Both the position numbers and the translations under genes were made by a program. The notes beneath the pieces are model-generated. The model was not told the origin of the DNA. It saw only the letters and a list, made by a program, of their open reading frames with translations, and searched no databases. Positions 54,702 through 63,682 of a DNA stretch of 64,000 nt are shown piece by piece; the first letter of the stretch is position 1; each line of letters starts with the position of its first letter. The stretch is from Lysobacter enzymogenes (GTDB taxonomy: Bacteria; Pseudomonadota; Gammaproteobacteria; Xanthomonadales; Xanthomonadaceae), in assembly GCF_017355525.1 (NCBI RefSeq), contig NZ_CP067395.1:1488001-1552000 (forward strand), written 5' to 3'.

Positions 54702-55865
54702 TCAGAACGCGTTGATGCCGGTCAGCTCGCGGCCCACAACCAACTGGTGCACGGTCTCGGTGCCTTCGTAAGTGATGACCGATTCCAGGTTCAGCGCGTG
54801 GCGGATCGCGGCGTGCTCGGTGGTGATGCCGGCGCCGCCGAGCAGGTCGCGGCATTCGCGCGCGATGTCGATCGCCATGCGGCAGTTGTTCCACTTCGCC
54901 AGCGACACCTGGGTCGGCTGCATGTTGCCGGCGTCCTTCAGACGGCCCAGCTGCACCACCAGCAACTGCGCCAGGGTGATGCGGCGCGCCATCTCGGCCA
55001 TCTTCAGCTGCGCCGACTGGGTCGCCGCGACCGGACGACCGAACAGGATGCGCTCCTTGGTGTAGCCCAGCACTTCGTCCAGGCAGGCCACGGCCGCACC
55101 GATCGGGCCCCAGGTGATGCCGTAGCGGGCCTGGGTCAGGCAGCCCAGCGGACCCTTGAGGCCCTTCACGTTCGGCAGGCGGTTGGCGTCGGGCACGCGC
55201 ACGTTGTCGAAGAACAGCGACGAGGTCACCGACGCGCGCAGGCTCATCTTGTGCTTGATTTCCTGGGCGGCGAAACCGGGCATGCCCTTCTCGACCACGA
55301 AGCCCTGGATGCCGTCCTCGGTCTGCGCCCAGACGATCGCGATGTCGGCCAGATTGCCGTTGGTGATCCACATCTTCGAGCCGTTGAGGATCCAGTCCGC
55401 GCCGTCCTTCTTCGCGTTGGTCTTCATGTTGGCCGGATCCGAGCCGCCGTGCGGTTCGGTCAGGCCGAAGCAGCCGATGATCTCGCCCTTGGCCATGCCC
55501 GGCAGCCAGCGCATGCGCTGTTCTTCGCTGCCGTAGGCGTAGATCGGGTACATGCACAGCGAGGACTGCACGCTGACGAAGCTGCGGATGCCGCTGTCGC
55601 CGCGCTCGAGTTCCTGGCAGATCAGGCCGTAGCTGACCGCGTTGAGGCCGGCGCAACCGTACTGCTCCGGCAGCGAGGAACCCAGCAGGCCGAGCTCGGC
55701 GATCTCCGGGATCAGTTCCTTCGGAAAGCGGCCCTGGTCGAACGCATCGCCGATGATCGGGATCACGCGCTCGTCGGTGAAGCGCGCCACGGTGTCCTGT
55801 ACGGCGCGCTCCTCCTCGCTGAGCAGGGAACGGACGTCGTAAAGATCGTAGGGATGCAGGGCCAT
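54702..55865 (-). CDS. gcdH: Acyl-CoA dehydrogenase, probably glutaryl-CoA dehydrogenase
   Basis: 387 residues from ATG 55865 (MALHPYDLYDV). FAD/substrate motifs IIGCFGLTEPHGGSDPANM and MWITNGNLADIAIVWAQ, and the catalytic Glu in the C-terminal TYEGTETVHQLV. Sequence style fits glutaryl-CoA dehydrogenase (lysine/tryptophan degradation) better than the short-chain enzymes. An upstream ATG at 55904 is possible. No other pathway genes are nearby. Confidence 0.88.
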   Translation of the reverse strand: MALHPYDLYDVRSLLSEEERAVQDTVARFTDERVIPIIGDAFDQGRFPKELIPEIAELGLLGSSLPEQYGCAGLNAVSYGLICQELERGDSGIRSFVSVQSSLCMYPIYAYGSEEQRMRWLPGMAKGEIIGCFGLTEPHGGSDPANMKTNAKKDGADWILNGSKMWITNGNLADIAIVWAQTEDGIQGFVVEKGMPGFAAQEIKHKMSLRASVTSSLFFDNVRVPDANRLPNVKGLKGPLGCLTQARYGITWGPIGAAVACLDEVLGYTKERILFGRPVAATQSAQLKMAEMARRITLAQLLVVQLGRLKDAGNMQPTQVSLAKWNNCRMAIDIARECRDLLGGAGITTEHAAIRHALNLESVITYEGTETVHQLVVGRELTGINAF

Positions 55866-56174
55866 CGCGCTCAGAGACCTTGGTCGGGGCAGAAAGACGG
55901 CCATTGTAATGGGCGGGCGAAGCCGGGGTAAGGCCGGGAATGGCGGCTGCTGCGGTGCGCGTCGAATAAACTGCGCGCGTAAGCGGTTTCTGCGTGCACC
56001 GTGACGAACCGGCGGCGATGCGGGAAAGCGCTGTTTTCAAGCGCTTTTTCGCGCACGAAGGAGAAACTTCGGCGGCGTCGCGGGGGTATTCGGCCAACGC
56101 CTGCTTATCGCCGCAATTCTTAGTTCGGCGCCCTGCCCCGGAGAAAATTTATTCTTTCTTCGCGCCCCATACGC
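55866..56174. other. Intergenic stretch without a supported gene
   Basis: These 309 bases carry the acyl-CoA dehydrogenase promoter. AT content rises toward 56120-56180. No gene or repeat recognised. Confidence 0.45.
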
Positions 56175-56208
56175 AAAAAAAAACGGGGCCGGTGAACCGG
56201 CCCCGTTT
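56175..56208 (-). terminator. Intrinsic terminator of the glycine-zipper gene
   Basis: On the minus strand AAACGGGGCCGG and CCGGCCCCGTTT form a 12-bp stem followed by a run of nine T. Ends transcription from the 56247-57080 gene. Confidence 0.93.
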
Positions 56209-56246
56209 CTCGTCGATGGTTTTCCTTGCGCGAGCTTCGGTTGGAC

Positions 56247-57080
56247 TCAGCCGCGGCCCGGCGACGCCAGCGCGGCCGTCTGGGTCACGACCTGGCCGTT
56301 GACCACCGGCAGACGCTGGGTCGGGCGTTCGTCCATGCGCACGGTCTGCTCCTGGCCCTGGTAGCGGTAGGTCACGTTGTAGCCGACGACCTTGTTTTCC
56401 GAACCCAGCGAGATGCGGCTGCCCGGCTTGGTCTCGGTGCGCATGGTGCCGGTGGTGCCGTCGGGGTTGCGGTAGGTCACGTTGTAGGCGACGACCTTGC
56501 TCGACTGCGAGGTGTCCGAAACGGTGTGGCACTGGCGCTCGGTGCGGTTGACCACGCGGCCGCCGACATGGTTGCGGTCGATGCGGTTGCCGACGAAGCC
56601 GCCGGCCACAGCGCCGGCCGCGGTCGCGGCCTTGCGGCCGTTGCCCTTGCCGATCTGGTTGCCGAGCAGGCCGCCGACCACCGCGCCGACCACGGTGCCG
56701 CCGACGTTGCCGTCGCGCTCGGGCAGGCGTTCCTGCACGACCACGTCCTCGCACACTTCGCGCGGGGTCGACACGGTGTTGGTCTCGCGCACCGGGTCGG
56801 TGCCGATCACGCTCGCGTAGAGCTTTTCTTTCTGGTTGATCGGCTTGACGTTGACCACGTCGGCGTAATCGAGCTGCGGCTGGGTGTTGATCGCGCCGCT
56901 GGCGGCGAGGTCGCCTGCCGGGGTGGCGCCGTTGACGGCGGCGGCGGGAACCTCGGCGGCCGGGGCCGGAGTCAGCGCCGCAGCCGGAGCGGCGGGGCCG
57001 CGGAAGCTCTGGAAAGCCGCGACCGCCACGCCGCCTACGAGCAGCGACGCGATAGCGACAGCAATCAAATTCTTGTTCAT
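56247..57080 (-). CDS. Glycine-zipper 2TM-domain envelope protein
   Basis: 277 residues. Signal peptide or anchor (IAVAIASLLVGGVAVAAFQ), an Ala/Pro-rich linker (30-60), then a glycine-zipper segment (GGTVVGAVVGGLLGNQIGKG and AGAVAGGFVGNRID) of the kind found in SlyB/Rcp-like outer-membrane proteins. A C-terminal beta-rich part contains two similar halves (KVVAYNVTYRNPDGTT and KVVGYNVTYRYQGQEQ), a clear internal duplication. Function unknown; envelope integrity is the usual inference. Confidence 0.85.
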   Translation of the reverse strand: MNKNLIAVAIASLLVGGVAVAAFQSFRGPAAPAAALTPAPAAEVPAAAVNGATPAGDLAASGAINTQPQLDYADVVNVKPINQKEKLYASVIGTDPVRETNTVSTPREVCEDVVVQERLPERDGNVGGTVVGAVVGGLLGNQIGKGNGRKAATAAGAVAGGFVGNRIDRNHVGGRVVNRTERQCHTVSDTSQSSKVVAYNVTYRNPDGTTGTMRTETKPGSRISLGSENKVVGYNVTYRYQGQEQTVRMDERPTQRLPVVNGQVVTQTAALASPGRG

Positions 57081-57293
57081 TTGGAGCCTCCTGCAGCGGG
57101 GGAACCGCGGTGGTCGTCGGTACGATCCTTACGGAATGTAAAGATCGCGTTGGGCGGGGTCATTCCACCACCGGAAAGCTGAACCAGCGCCTATTGAATC
57201 GGGCCTTTTTGGCGCCAATCTGTCCCTCGTATGAACCCTGCGCCGGCCGCGTGCTAGCGTGTTTGCCAACTGCATCACAAGCCTTTCACCGCC

Positions 57294-57515
57294 ATGGCCA
57301 ATCCGCTGCTCGCTCCCCTGATGGGTTTCCTCGGCCGCCTGAGCTATCCGCGGCTGTTCCTGATCACCGCCGGCCTGTTCGCGCTGGACCTGGTGATCCC
57401 CGACTTCATTCCGTTCATCGACGAGCTGTTGCTCGGCCTGGGCACCCTGCTGCTGGCGAACTGGAAGAACCGCAAGCAGCCGGCGACGATCGAGCCGCCG
57501 GCGCCGCAGCGCTGA
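57294..57515 (+). CDS. Small membrane protein (DUF6116-like)
   Basis: 73 residues. Two membrane segments (YPRLFLITAGLFALDLVI and IDELLLGLGTLLLANW) with a charged tail. It resembles the short DUF6116 proteins of Xanthomonadaceae. The tatD gene starts 10 bp after its stop, suggesting co-transcription. Confidence 0.75.
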   Translation: MANPLLAPLMGFLGRLSYPRLFLITAGLFALDLVIPDFIPFIDELLLGLGTLLLANWKNRKQPATIEPPAPQR

Positions 57516-57525
57516 GAGCGGCGCC

Positions 57526-58290
57526 TTGCTGATCGACAGCCATTGCCACCTCGACGCGCCGGAGTTCGACCCCGACCGCGCCGACGTGGTCGCGCGCGCC
57601 CGCGCGGCCGGGGTCGGCGCGCAGGTGGTGCCGGCGATCGACGCGGCCGGCTGGCCCAAGCTGCGCGAGGTCTGCGCCGCCGCGCCCGGGCTGCATCCGG
57701 CCTACGGCCTGCATCCGATGTTCCTCGATGCGCACCGCCGCGAGCACCTGCCGCTGCTGCGCGAGTGGCTGCAACGCGAGCGGCCGTGCGCGGTCGGCGA
57801 ATGCGGGCTGGATTACTACGTCGAAGGGTTGGACCCCGAAACCCAATCGTTCTACTTCGACGGCCAACTGCGACTGGCGCGCGAATTCGACCTGCCGCTG
57901 ATCGTGCACGCGCGCCACGCGGTCGACGCGACGATCGCGGCGATCCGCCGCGTCGGCGGCCTGCGCGGCGTGGTGCACAGCTATTCGGGCAGCGAAGAAC
58001 AGGCGCAGCAGCTGTGGAAGCTGGGCTTCCTGCTCGGTCTCGGCGGGCCGGTCACCTACGAGCGCGCGCAACGGCTGCGCCGGATCGCGGCGACGATGCC
58101 GCTGGAATTCCTGCTGCTGGAAACCGACGCGCCGGATCAGCCCGACGCGCAGATCCGCGGGCAACGCAACGAGCCGGCGCGGTTGGCGGGGATTTGCGAG
58201 ACGATCGCGGAACTGCGCGACGTGTCGGCCGATGAAGTGGCGCGGGCGACTACGGCCAACGCCCGGCGCTTGTTCGGGCTGGATGCGTAA
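57526..58290 (+). CDS. tatD: TatD-family metal-dependent hydrolase/DNase
   Basis: 254 residues from a TTG start (57526), since the conserved opening LIDSHCHLD begins right there. Metal ligands: HCH (residues 6-8), Glu in GECGLDYY, His in VHARH, HSYSGS and Asp in ETDAPDQP. Probable nuclease acting in DNA repair or quality control; TatD, YcfH and YjjV subtypes are not separable by eye. Confidence 0.92.
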   Translation: MLIDSHCHLDAPEFDPDRADVVARARAAGVGAQVVPAIDAAGWPKLREVCAAAPGLHPAYGLHPMFLDAHRREHLPLLREWLQRERPCAVGECGLDYYVEGLDPETQSFYFDGQLRLAREFDLPLIVHARHAVDATIAAIRRVGGLRGVVHSYSGSEEQAQQLWKLGFLLGLGGPVTYERAQRLRRIAATMPLEFLLLETDAPDQPDAQIRGQRNEPARLAGICETIAELRDVSADEVARATTANARRLFGLDA

Positions 58291-58409
58291 GCGCCGACGG
58301 CAAAGCGTCGAGACCGAAGCCGCTCCCACAAACGCCCCGGCTTGCCGGCATCGTGCGGCGGTTGCGGAAGGGACGTCGGTCCCGACGCTTCTCTACCCGC
58401 CGCCGCGAA

Positions 58410-59258
58410 TCAAGCGGCCTGCGCCTTCGGCTTCAGCAAAATCTCCAACGCCCGCGCCACCGCCGCGAATGCGAACACGCCGGTGATGTGCGTCGCCGCG
58501 CCCAGCCCCGCGCCGCAATCAAGCTTCAGCGCCGCATCGCCGTCGAGCTTCGGCCGCAGGCCGCACACGCTGCCGTCGGGCTGCGGGTACTTGACGTTCT
58601 CCAGCGAATAGATCGCCGACACGCCGAAGTAACGGCTGGCGTTCTTGGGGAAGTTGAACTCGCTGCGCAGCTTCTTGCGGATCAGCGCCAGCATCGCGTC
58701 GTGTTCGGTGCGCGACAGGTCGCGCACCCGCACCAGGGTCGGGTCGGTGCGGCCGCCGGCCGAGCCGACCGCGATCACCGGCAGCTTGCGCCGCCGGCAC
58801 CAGGCGATCAGCTCGACCTTGCTGCGGAAGCTGTCGCAAGCGTCGAGCACCAGATCGAAGCCGCGGTCGAGCAGTTCGCTGAGGTTGCTCGGAGTGAGGA
58901 AACTCTGCACCGCATCGACCTCGATCGCGGGATTGATCGCGCGGCAGCGCTCGGCCATCGCCTCGACCTTGGCCCGGCCGTACTGGCCGGCCAGCGCCGG
59001 CAGCTGGCGGTTGGTGTTGGACACGCACAGGTCGTCGGCGTCGATCAGGGTCAAATGCCCGATGCCGGTGCGCGCCAGCGCCTCCACCGCCCACGAGCCG
59101 ACCCCGCCCATGCCGACCACGGCGACCCGGCACTGGCGGAAGCGGGCCACGGAACCCTGGCCGTAGAGCCGGTCGATGCCGGCGAAGCGTTCTTGCCAGA
59201 TCGCGTCGTCGGCGGCGGCATCGGAGGGGCGGAGGGAGTCGGAAGCGATGGCGTTCAT
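58410..59258 (-). CDS. tcdA: tRNA threonylcarbamoyladenosine dehydratase
   Basis: 282 residues from ATG 59258. E1/ThiF-like ATP-dependent enzyme that cyclises t6A37 to ct6A in tRNA. ATP motif VAVVGMGGVGSWAVEALART, DADD, SNTNRQLPA and LVLDACDSF are typical of TcdA (CsdL/YgdL). An upstream extension to 59411 is not conserved-looking. Confidence 0.94.
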   Translation of the reverse strand: MNAIASDSLRPSDAAADDAIWQERFAGIDRLYGQGSVARFRQCRVAVVGMGGVGSWAVEALARTGIGHLTLIDADDLCVSNTNRQLPALAGQYGRAKVEAMAERCRAINPAIEVDAVQSFLTPSNLSELLDRGFDLVLDACDSFRSKVELIAWCRRRKLPVIAVGSAGGRTDPTLVRVRDLSRTEHDAMLALIRKKLRSEFNFPKNASRYFGVSAIYSLENVKYPQPDGSVCGLRPKLDGDAALKLDCGAGLGAATHITGVFAFAAVARALEILLKPKAQAA

Positions 59259-59508
59259 TGCCGCCCATTGTAAGCGCCGCGGCGGCGCGCACCGTCGCCG
59301 GCCGCGGAAAACAGCGGCCCGCGGGCGCGATGCGTCCCCTGCCCGGCCGGCGCCGCCGGTGCGGGACGCGGCTTCGCGCCGGCCGCCGATGAGCGCCGCG
59401 CACACCCGCACGCACCCGTTCCGCGACCGCCTGCGCCGCCGCGCGACGTGATCGGAAGCTCACATCCTTGCGTGCTATGGTGCCGCGATCTTGGATGGAG
59501 GCCAGGCA

Positions 59509-59961
59509 ATGAGCGACACCCAGCCCACCGCCGCCGCGCCGAAGCGCAAAGGCAATGGTTCGAAGTATCTGTTCCTGTTTCTGATCGGCCTGGTCGGCGG
59601 CGTCGTCGCCACGGTGATGGCGATGAACGCGTTGAACCAGCGCAAGGACCATTTCCCCGACAGCGTCATGCACGTGCAGGCCTGGCATCTGGGCGAGCTC
59701 AACGGCAAGGTCAAGCAGAACCGCTGCGCGGCCACCGACACGCTGCCGCACATCAAGACCTTGCGCACGATGGCCGACGACCTGGATCCGGCTTTCCCCG
59801 GGCTCAAGGACGATCCGCGCTTCTCCCAGCATTCGGCCAAGATGCGCGCCGCGCTCGACAACGCGCTGGCCAATCCGCCGGTCAGCTGCGCCGGCGTGAC
59901 CACCGTGGCCGAGCAGATCGGCGAGGCCTGCAAGGCCTGCCATCAGGATTTCCGCGGCTAA
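59509..59961 (+). CDS. Membrane-anchored cytochrome c'-like protein
   Basis: 150 residues from ATG 59509, behind GGAGG at 59496. A cytosolic tail, one membrane helix (YLFLFLIGLVGGVVATVMAM), then a periplasmic helical domain ending in EACKACHQDFRG. The CKACH is a single c-type heme site at the extreme C-terminus, as in cytochrome c' and cytochrome b562/c' four-helix bundles. Electron transfer or gas binding is possible. Uncleaved anchor is unusual for cytochrome c'. Confidence 0.8.
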   Translation: MSDTQPTAAAPKRKGNGSKYLFLFLIGLVGGVVATVMAMNALNQRKDHFPDSVMHVQAWHLGELNGKVKQNRCAATDTLPHIKTLRTMADDLDPAFPGLKDDPRFSQHSAKMRAALDNALANPPVSCAGVTTVAEQIGEACKACHQDFRG

Positions 59962-60186
59962 CCGCGCACGCGGCATCGATGCGCCGACGGCGCGGCTTTC
60001 GCGGGCCGCGCCGTTCGCATTTGCGCGGCGCCGATGGCGCTGCATCGCACAAGCTGAACGCGCACTCAGACCGGCACTCGCGCGGCGCCCGAATTGAACA
60101 TCCGTTCACGTAGCGGCTTTTAGCTTGGCAAGCGCGTGGCGACGGACACCGCGCCACACCCCATCGCACACACGCAGGAGCCTGCA

Positions 60187-60696
60187 ATGAACATCAAGAA
60201 CATCCGTTTGCTGGGCGTCGCTGCGGCGGCTTCGCTGGCCCTGGCCGGCTGCGCCACCTCGGGTTACGGCGGCGGCGGCGGTTACGGCGGCGGCGGTTAC
60301 AACAACTATCCGCAGCAGCCGCAGCCGGGTTACGGCGACCAGAACCGCTGCTACGACTGCGGCGTGGTCACCCGGATCGAGCAGATCAGCACCCAGAGCA
60401 CCGCTCCCAGCGCCACCGGCGCCGTGCTCGGCGGTCTGGTCGGCGCGGTCGCCGGGCGCAAGATCGCCGACGACCACACCGACAGCAAGGGCCGCAAGAA
60501 CAGCGCCACCGTGGCCGGCGCGGTCGCCGGCGCGGTCGCCGGCAACGCCATCCAGAACCGGGTCGGCGCGCCGAGCTACAACGTCTACGTGCGCATGGAC
60601 GACGGCCGCACCCAGGTCGTCACCCAGAAGAACCTCGACGGCATCCGCGAGAACACCTACGTGCGCGTCGCCAACGGCCGCGTTTACATCCGTTGA
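60187..60696 (+). CDS. Glycine-zipper outer-membrane lipoprotein (SlyB-like)
   Basis: 169 residues. Lipobox LALAGCA (Cys21) gives a lipoprotein. A Gly/Tyr-rich segment (about 25-50) precedes a domain with CYDCGVV and a glycine zipper (GAVLGGLVGAVAG and AGAVAGAVAGNAIQ). The ending VYVRMDDGRTQVVTQ...YVRVANGRVYIR is typical of SlyB/PcP-type lipoproteins. GGAG lies just before the ATG. Ends before a strong terminator at 60749-60780. Confidence 0.88.
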   Translation: MNIKNIRLLGVAAAASLALAGCATSGYGGGGGYGGGGYNNYPQQPQPGYGDQNRCYDCGVVTRIEQISTQSTAPSATGAVLGGLVGAVAGRKIADDHTDSKGRKNSATVAGAVAGAVAGNAIQNRVGAPSYNVYVRMDDGRTQVVTQKNLDGIRENTYVRVANGRVYIR

Positions 60697-60748
60697 CCGC
60701 AGCCGTCGACCGCAGCGCGCCGATGGCGCGGTGAAACAATGTAACGAT

Positions 60749-60780
60749 AAAAAACGGCCCGCATCACGGGCCGTTTTTTT
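60749..60780 (+). terminator. Intrinsic terminator after the glycine-zipper lipoprotein
   Basis: AAAACGGCCCG-CATCA-CGGGCCGTTTTTTT: an 11-bp stem flanked by A and T runs, so it works at least rightward and possibly in both directions. Confidence 0.95.
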
Positions 60781-60928
60781 GTATGTCGGCGATGTTTCAA
60801 CTCCACCAACGACATCACGATTGGCCGCGGAACTAATGCACTAATCGCTCTGCTCGCCGGCCGCCCCCTGCGCTAGCGTCGATGCGCCCGTTTCGCGGGC
60901 CTCGCCATCGCAAGATCAGGAGATCGGA

Positions 60929-62035
60929 ATGAAACTTCGCTTCGTGCATGTGGTTTCCGTGGGCGCCGTACTGTCCGGCGCGATCGCCGCCGCCGTCGCC
61001 ACGCCGCCGTCGGCCGGTCAGAACAATCCGCTGCGCGTCGGCATCGTCGCCGTCACCGGCGGCGCCGACGATTTCCTCGGCGCGGTGGAGATCAGCATCA
61101 CCAACACCGGCAAGCAGGCGGTGCGCCTGCCCAAGTGGCAGCTGCCGAACGACGAGTTCGACGCCAAGCTGTTCGCGATCAGCTACAACGGCGCGCCGGT
61201 CGCGTACGAAGGCAAGATGGTCAAGCGCGGCGTGCCGACCGCGGCGGATTTCGCGATCCTGCAGCCGGGCCAGACCTATCGCCGCACGGTCGACCTGTCG
61301 GCCGGCTACGACCTCTCGCGCACCGGCCAGTACGTGGTGACCTTCCGCGCGCCGTTGCAGCACGCTTCCACGTCCGACCGGGTCATGCTGCATCAGGCCA
61401 ACGGCCTGCCGATGAGCGCGCAGAGCGCGCCGCTGCAGCTGTGGGTCGACGGCATCGACCAGCTCGGCGGCGCCAAGCTCGCCGCGGCGAAGAAGCCGGT
61501 CGGCCCGACCGCGGTCGTCAACGGCGTCAACTACGTCGGCTGCACCACCGCGCGCACCAGTTCGGCCGGCCAGGCCGTGGTGCAGGCGCGCGCTTACGCC
61601 GAAAACGCCAAGGGCTATCTCAACGGCGGCACCGTCGGCCCGCGCTACACCACCTGGTTCGGCGCCTACACGTCCAGCCGTTATTCGACCGCGCGCTCGC
61701 ACTTCCAGGCCATCGACACCGCGCTGGACCAGAACAACGGCCAGATCACCATCAACTGCGGCTGCACCAGCAGCGCCTACGCCTACGTGTATGCGAACCA
61801 GCCGTACCAGATCTACGTGTGCAACGCGTTCTGGAACGCGCCGCTGACCGGCACCGATTCCAAGGCCGGCACCCTGGTCCACGAGATGAGCCACTTCACC
61901 GTGGTCGCCGGCACCGACGATCACGCCTACGGCCAGTCCGCGGCCAAGAGCCTGGCGACGAGCAACCCGACCAACGCGCTCGACAACGCCGACAACCACG
62001 AGTACTTCGCCGAAAACACCCCGTTCCAGAACTGA
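60929..62035 (+). CDS. Secreted M35 (deuterolysin-type) metalloendopeptidase
   Basis: 368 residues. Signal peptide about 1-24, N-terminal beta-sandwich propeptide-like part (about 35-170), then the aspzincin protease domain. Zinc motif HEMSHF (HExxH) with the downstream GTDDHAYG that supplies the aspartate ligand (GTxDxxYG), typical of M35 and Lys-specific peptidyl-Lys metalloproteases. Cysteines (GCTT, NCGCTS, VCNAFW) can form disulfides. An extracellular lytic enzyme fits Lysobacter. Confidence 0.92.
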   Translation: MKLRFVHVVSVGAVLSGAIAAAVATPPSAGQNNPLRVGIVAVTGGADDFLGAVEISITNTGKQAVRLPKWQLPNDEFDAKLFAISYNGAPVAYEGKMVKRGVPTAADFAILQPGQTYRRTVDLSAGYDLSRTGQYVVTFRAPLQHASTSDRVMLHQANGLPMSAQSAPLQLWVDGIDQLGGAKLAAAKKPVGPTAVVNGVNYVGCTTARTSSAGQAVVQARAYAENAKGYLNGGTVGPRYTTWFGAYTSSRYSTARSHFQAIDTALDQNNGQITINCGCTSSAYAYVYANQPYQIYVCNAFWNAPLTGTDSKAGTLVHEMSHFTVVAGTDDHAYGQSAAKSLATSNPTNALDNADNHEYFAENTPFQN

Positions 62036-62097
62036 GCCGTGGCGACGGCGCGGCGGCTGCGGCCGCCGCGTCGTCGCCACGCCGATGCCGGACCCGA

Positions 62098-62125
62098 CGG
62101 CCCGCCCTGCGCGGGCCGATTTTTT
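62098..62125 (+). terminator. Intrinsic terminator of the M35 protease gene
   Basis: CGGCCCGC-CCTGC-GCGGGCCG forms an 8-bp stem, followed by ATTTTTTG. Lies 62 bp after the stop codon. Confidence 0.88.
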
Positions 62126-62525
62126 GCGCCGTCCTCAACCCCGCCGGCGCGCGCGGGGCGTTGATTCCTTCGAGCCGGCGCAGGACGCGCGGCCACGGCC
62201 AGGACGGCGACGCGGACGGCGCGGGAGGCGAGGCCCGCGACCGGCGGCGGCAGGCAGGCTCGGCGCGCCAGGGACGGCGCGCAGCGGCACCGGCGCGGGG
62301 CGAGGAACGGGTTCGCCGGATCGAATGCCGGCACAGGGACGGTGCGGGCGGCCACGGACGGCCGCCACGGCGTGCGGGGACCAGGACGGTCCCCGCCGCT
62401 TTTTCTTTCGCGGATTCAGGAACCGGCCCGGCAGGACCCGCGCTGCACGGCGGACGATGAGCGCATCGGCAGTGCCCTGCGGTTGGAAATCGTATTTGTG
62501 ATTTCCATCAAAAGTATACGCAAAG
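62126..62525. other. 400-bp intergenic stretch without a supported gene
   Basis: Very GC-rich, with short Arg/Gly-rich open frames on both strands that look like composition effects. No repeat family or RNA gene recognised. It lies between two terminators. Confidence 0.5.
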
Positions 62526-62550
62526 AAAAACCCGGCCTGAGCCGGGTTTC
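62526..62550 (-). terminator. Intrinsic terminator of the cold-shock gene
   Basis: On the minus strand GAAACCCGGC-TCAG-GCCGGGTTTTTCTTTG: an 8-9 bp stem then a T-rich tail, 51 bp after the csp stop. Confidence 0.9.
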
Positions 62551-62601
62551 TCGTCGTCGCGCGCCGCGGATGCGGCGCTGCAACATGAAGCGCGAAGCGT
62601 C

Positions 62602-62811
62602 TTACAACGGCTCGACCGCGTCGGCCTGCAGGCCCTTCTGGCCCTGGACCACGGTGAACGAAACCTTCTGGCCTTCCTTCAGGCTCTTGAAGCCCTGGGA
62701 CTGGATCGCGCGGAAATGCACGAACACGTCTTCGCCGTTTTCGCGGCTGATGAAGCCAAAACCCTTAGCGTCGTTGAACCACTTGACGGTTCCGATCTCT
62801 TTACCGGACAT
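62602..62811 (-). CDS. Cold-shock protein (CspA family)
   Basis: 69 residues, a single cold-shock domain with RNP1 (KGFGFI) and RNP2 (VFVHF). Binds single-stranded RNA/DNA. A GAGAG lies just upstream of the ATG. 216 bp separate it from the divergent DUF456 gene, enough for the long leader usual in csp genes; no cold-box could be verified. Confidence 0.97.
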   Translation of the reverse strand: MSGKEIGTVKWFNDAKGFGFISRENGEDVFVHFRAIQSQGFKSLKEGQKVSFTVVQGQKGLQADAVEPL

Positions 62812-63027
62812 CGCTACTCTCTCCTTGGAACGTGGTGTTGTTAGCGCGAACTAGCGCGTTGCTGGTTGCAAGGAGGAAGCGAGGTGCAACGATGTAGCGG
62901 ATCGATGGATCTACCGCATCGGGCCACGATTCACGGTGACCCTTGGCAAACGCAGCGCCCGCAACGTACCCCGACATCGGCCAAAATGCAAACCGCCCCG
63001 GACCGTCTGTCCGGACAGGGAAAAAGC

Positions 63028-63513
63028 ATGAATCTGGACACGTTTTATTACATCCTCGCCGCGGTTCTGGTGATCGTGGGAATCATCGGGACGATACTCC
63101 CGGCACTGCCGGGGCTGCCTTTGGTGTTCGGCGGGATGTTGCTGGCGGCATGGGTGTCGGGGTTCGAGAAGGTCGGCTGGATCACCCTGACCGTGCTGGC
63201 GGTGCTGACCGTGCTGTCGATGGTGGTCGACTTCGTCGCCACCGCGATGGGGGCCAAACGGGTCGGGGCCAGCAAGCTGGCGATCGTCGGCTCGGTCATC
63301 GGCACCTTCGCCGGACTGGCGTTCGGGCTGATCGGGGTGTTCGTCGGGCCGTTCGTGGGCGCGCTGATAGGCGAGTGGATCCACACCCGCCAGCTCGACC
63401 AGGCGACCAAGGTCGGCCTCGGCACCTGGGTCGGCATCGTGGTCGGCACGGTGTTCAAGCTCGGGCTGGCGTTCGCGATGGTCGGCGTGTTCGCGGTCGC
63501 GTGGTTCTATTGA
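63028..63513 (+). CDS. DUF456-family membrane protein
   Basis: 161 residues from ATG 63028. Four to five membrane segments with the glycine-rich duplicated core LVIVGIIGTILPALPGLPLV-type and VGSVIGTFAGLAFGLIGVFVG, typical of DUF456 proteins. Function unknown. Confidence 0.88.
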   Translation: MNLDTFYYILAAVLVIVGIIGTILPALPGLPLVFGGMLLAAWVSGFEKVGWITLTVLAVLTVLSMVVDFVATAMGAKRVGASKLAIVGSVIGTFAGLAFGLIGVFVGPFVGALIGEWIHTRQLDQATKVGLGTWVGIVVGTVFKLGLAFAMVGVFAVAWFY

Positions 63514-63682
63514 TGCGTCGCGCCGGCGCATTCCACTAAGCGTGTTGCGAGCCGTCGAGCCACACGCGATTCACATTCCGTTCGCGCCGCGATGCAAGAC
63601 TGCGGCGCCCCGCGCAGCCCACGATGCCGGCTGCCGTTGCGCGACCGCCGCAACGCACGCGCCCCGACGCAGGACTTTCGCC

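Noticed and set aside
62085..62501. Plus-strand frame of 138 codons after the M35 protease
   Set aside because: It begins in the protease terminator, is Arg/Gly/Ala-rich and looks like a composition effect.
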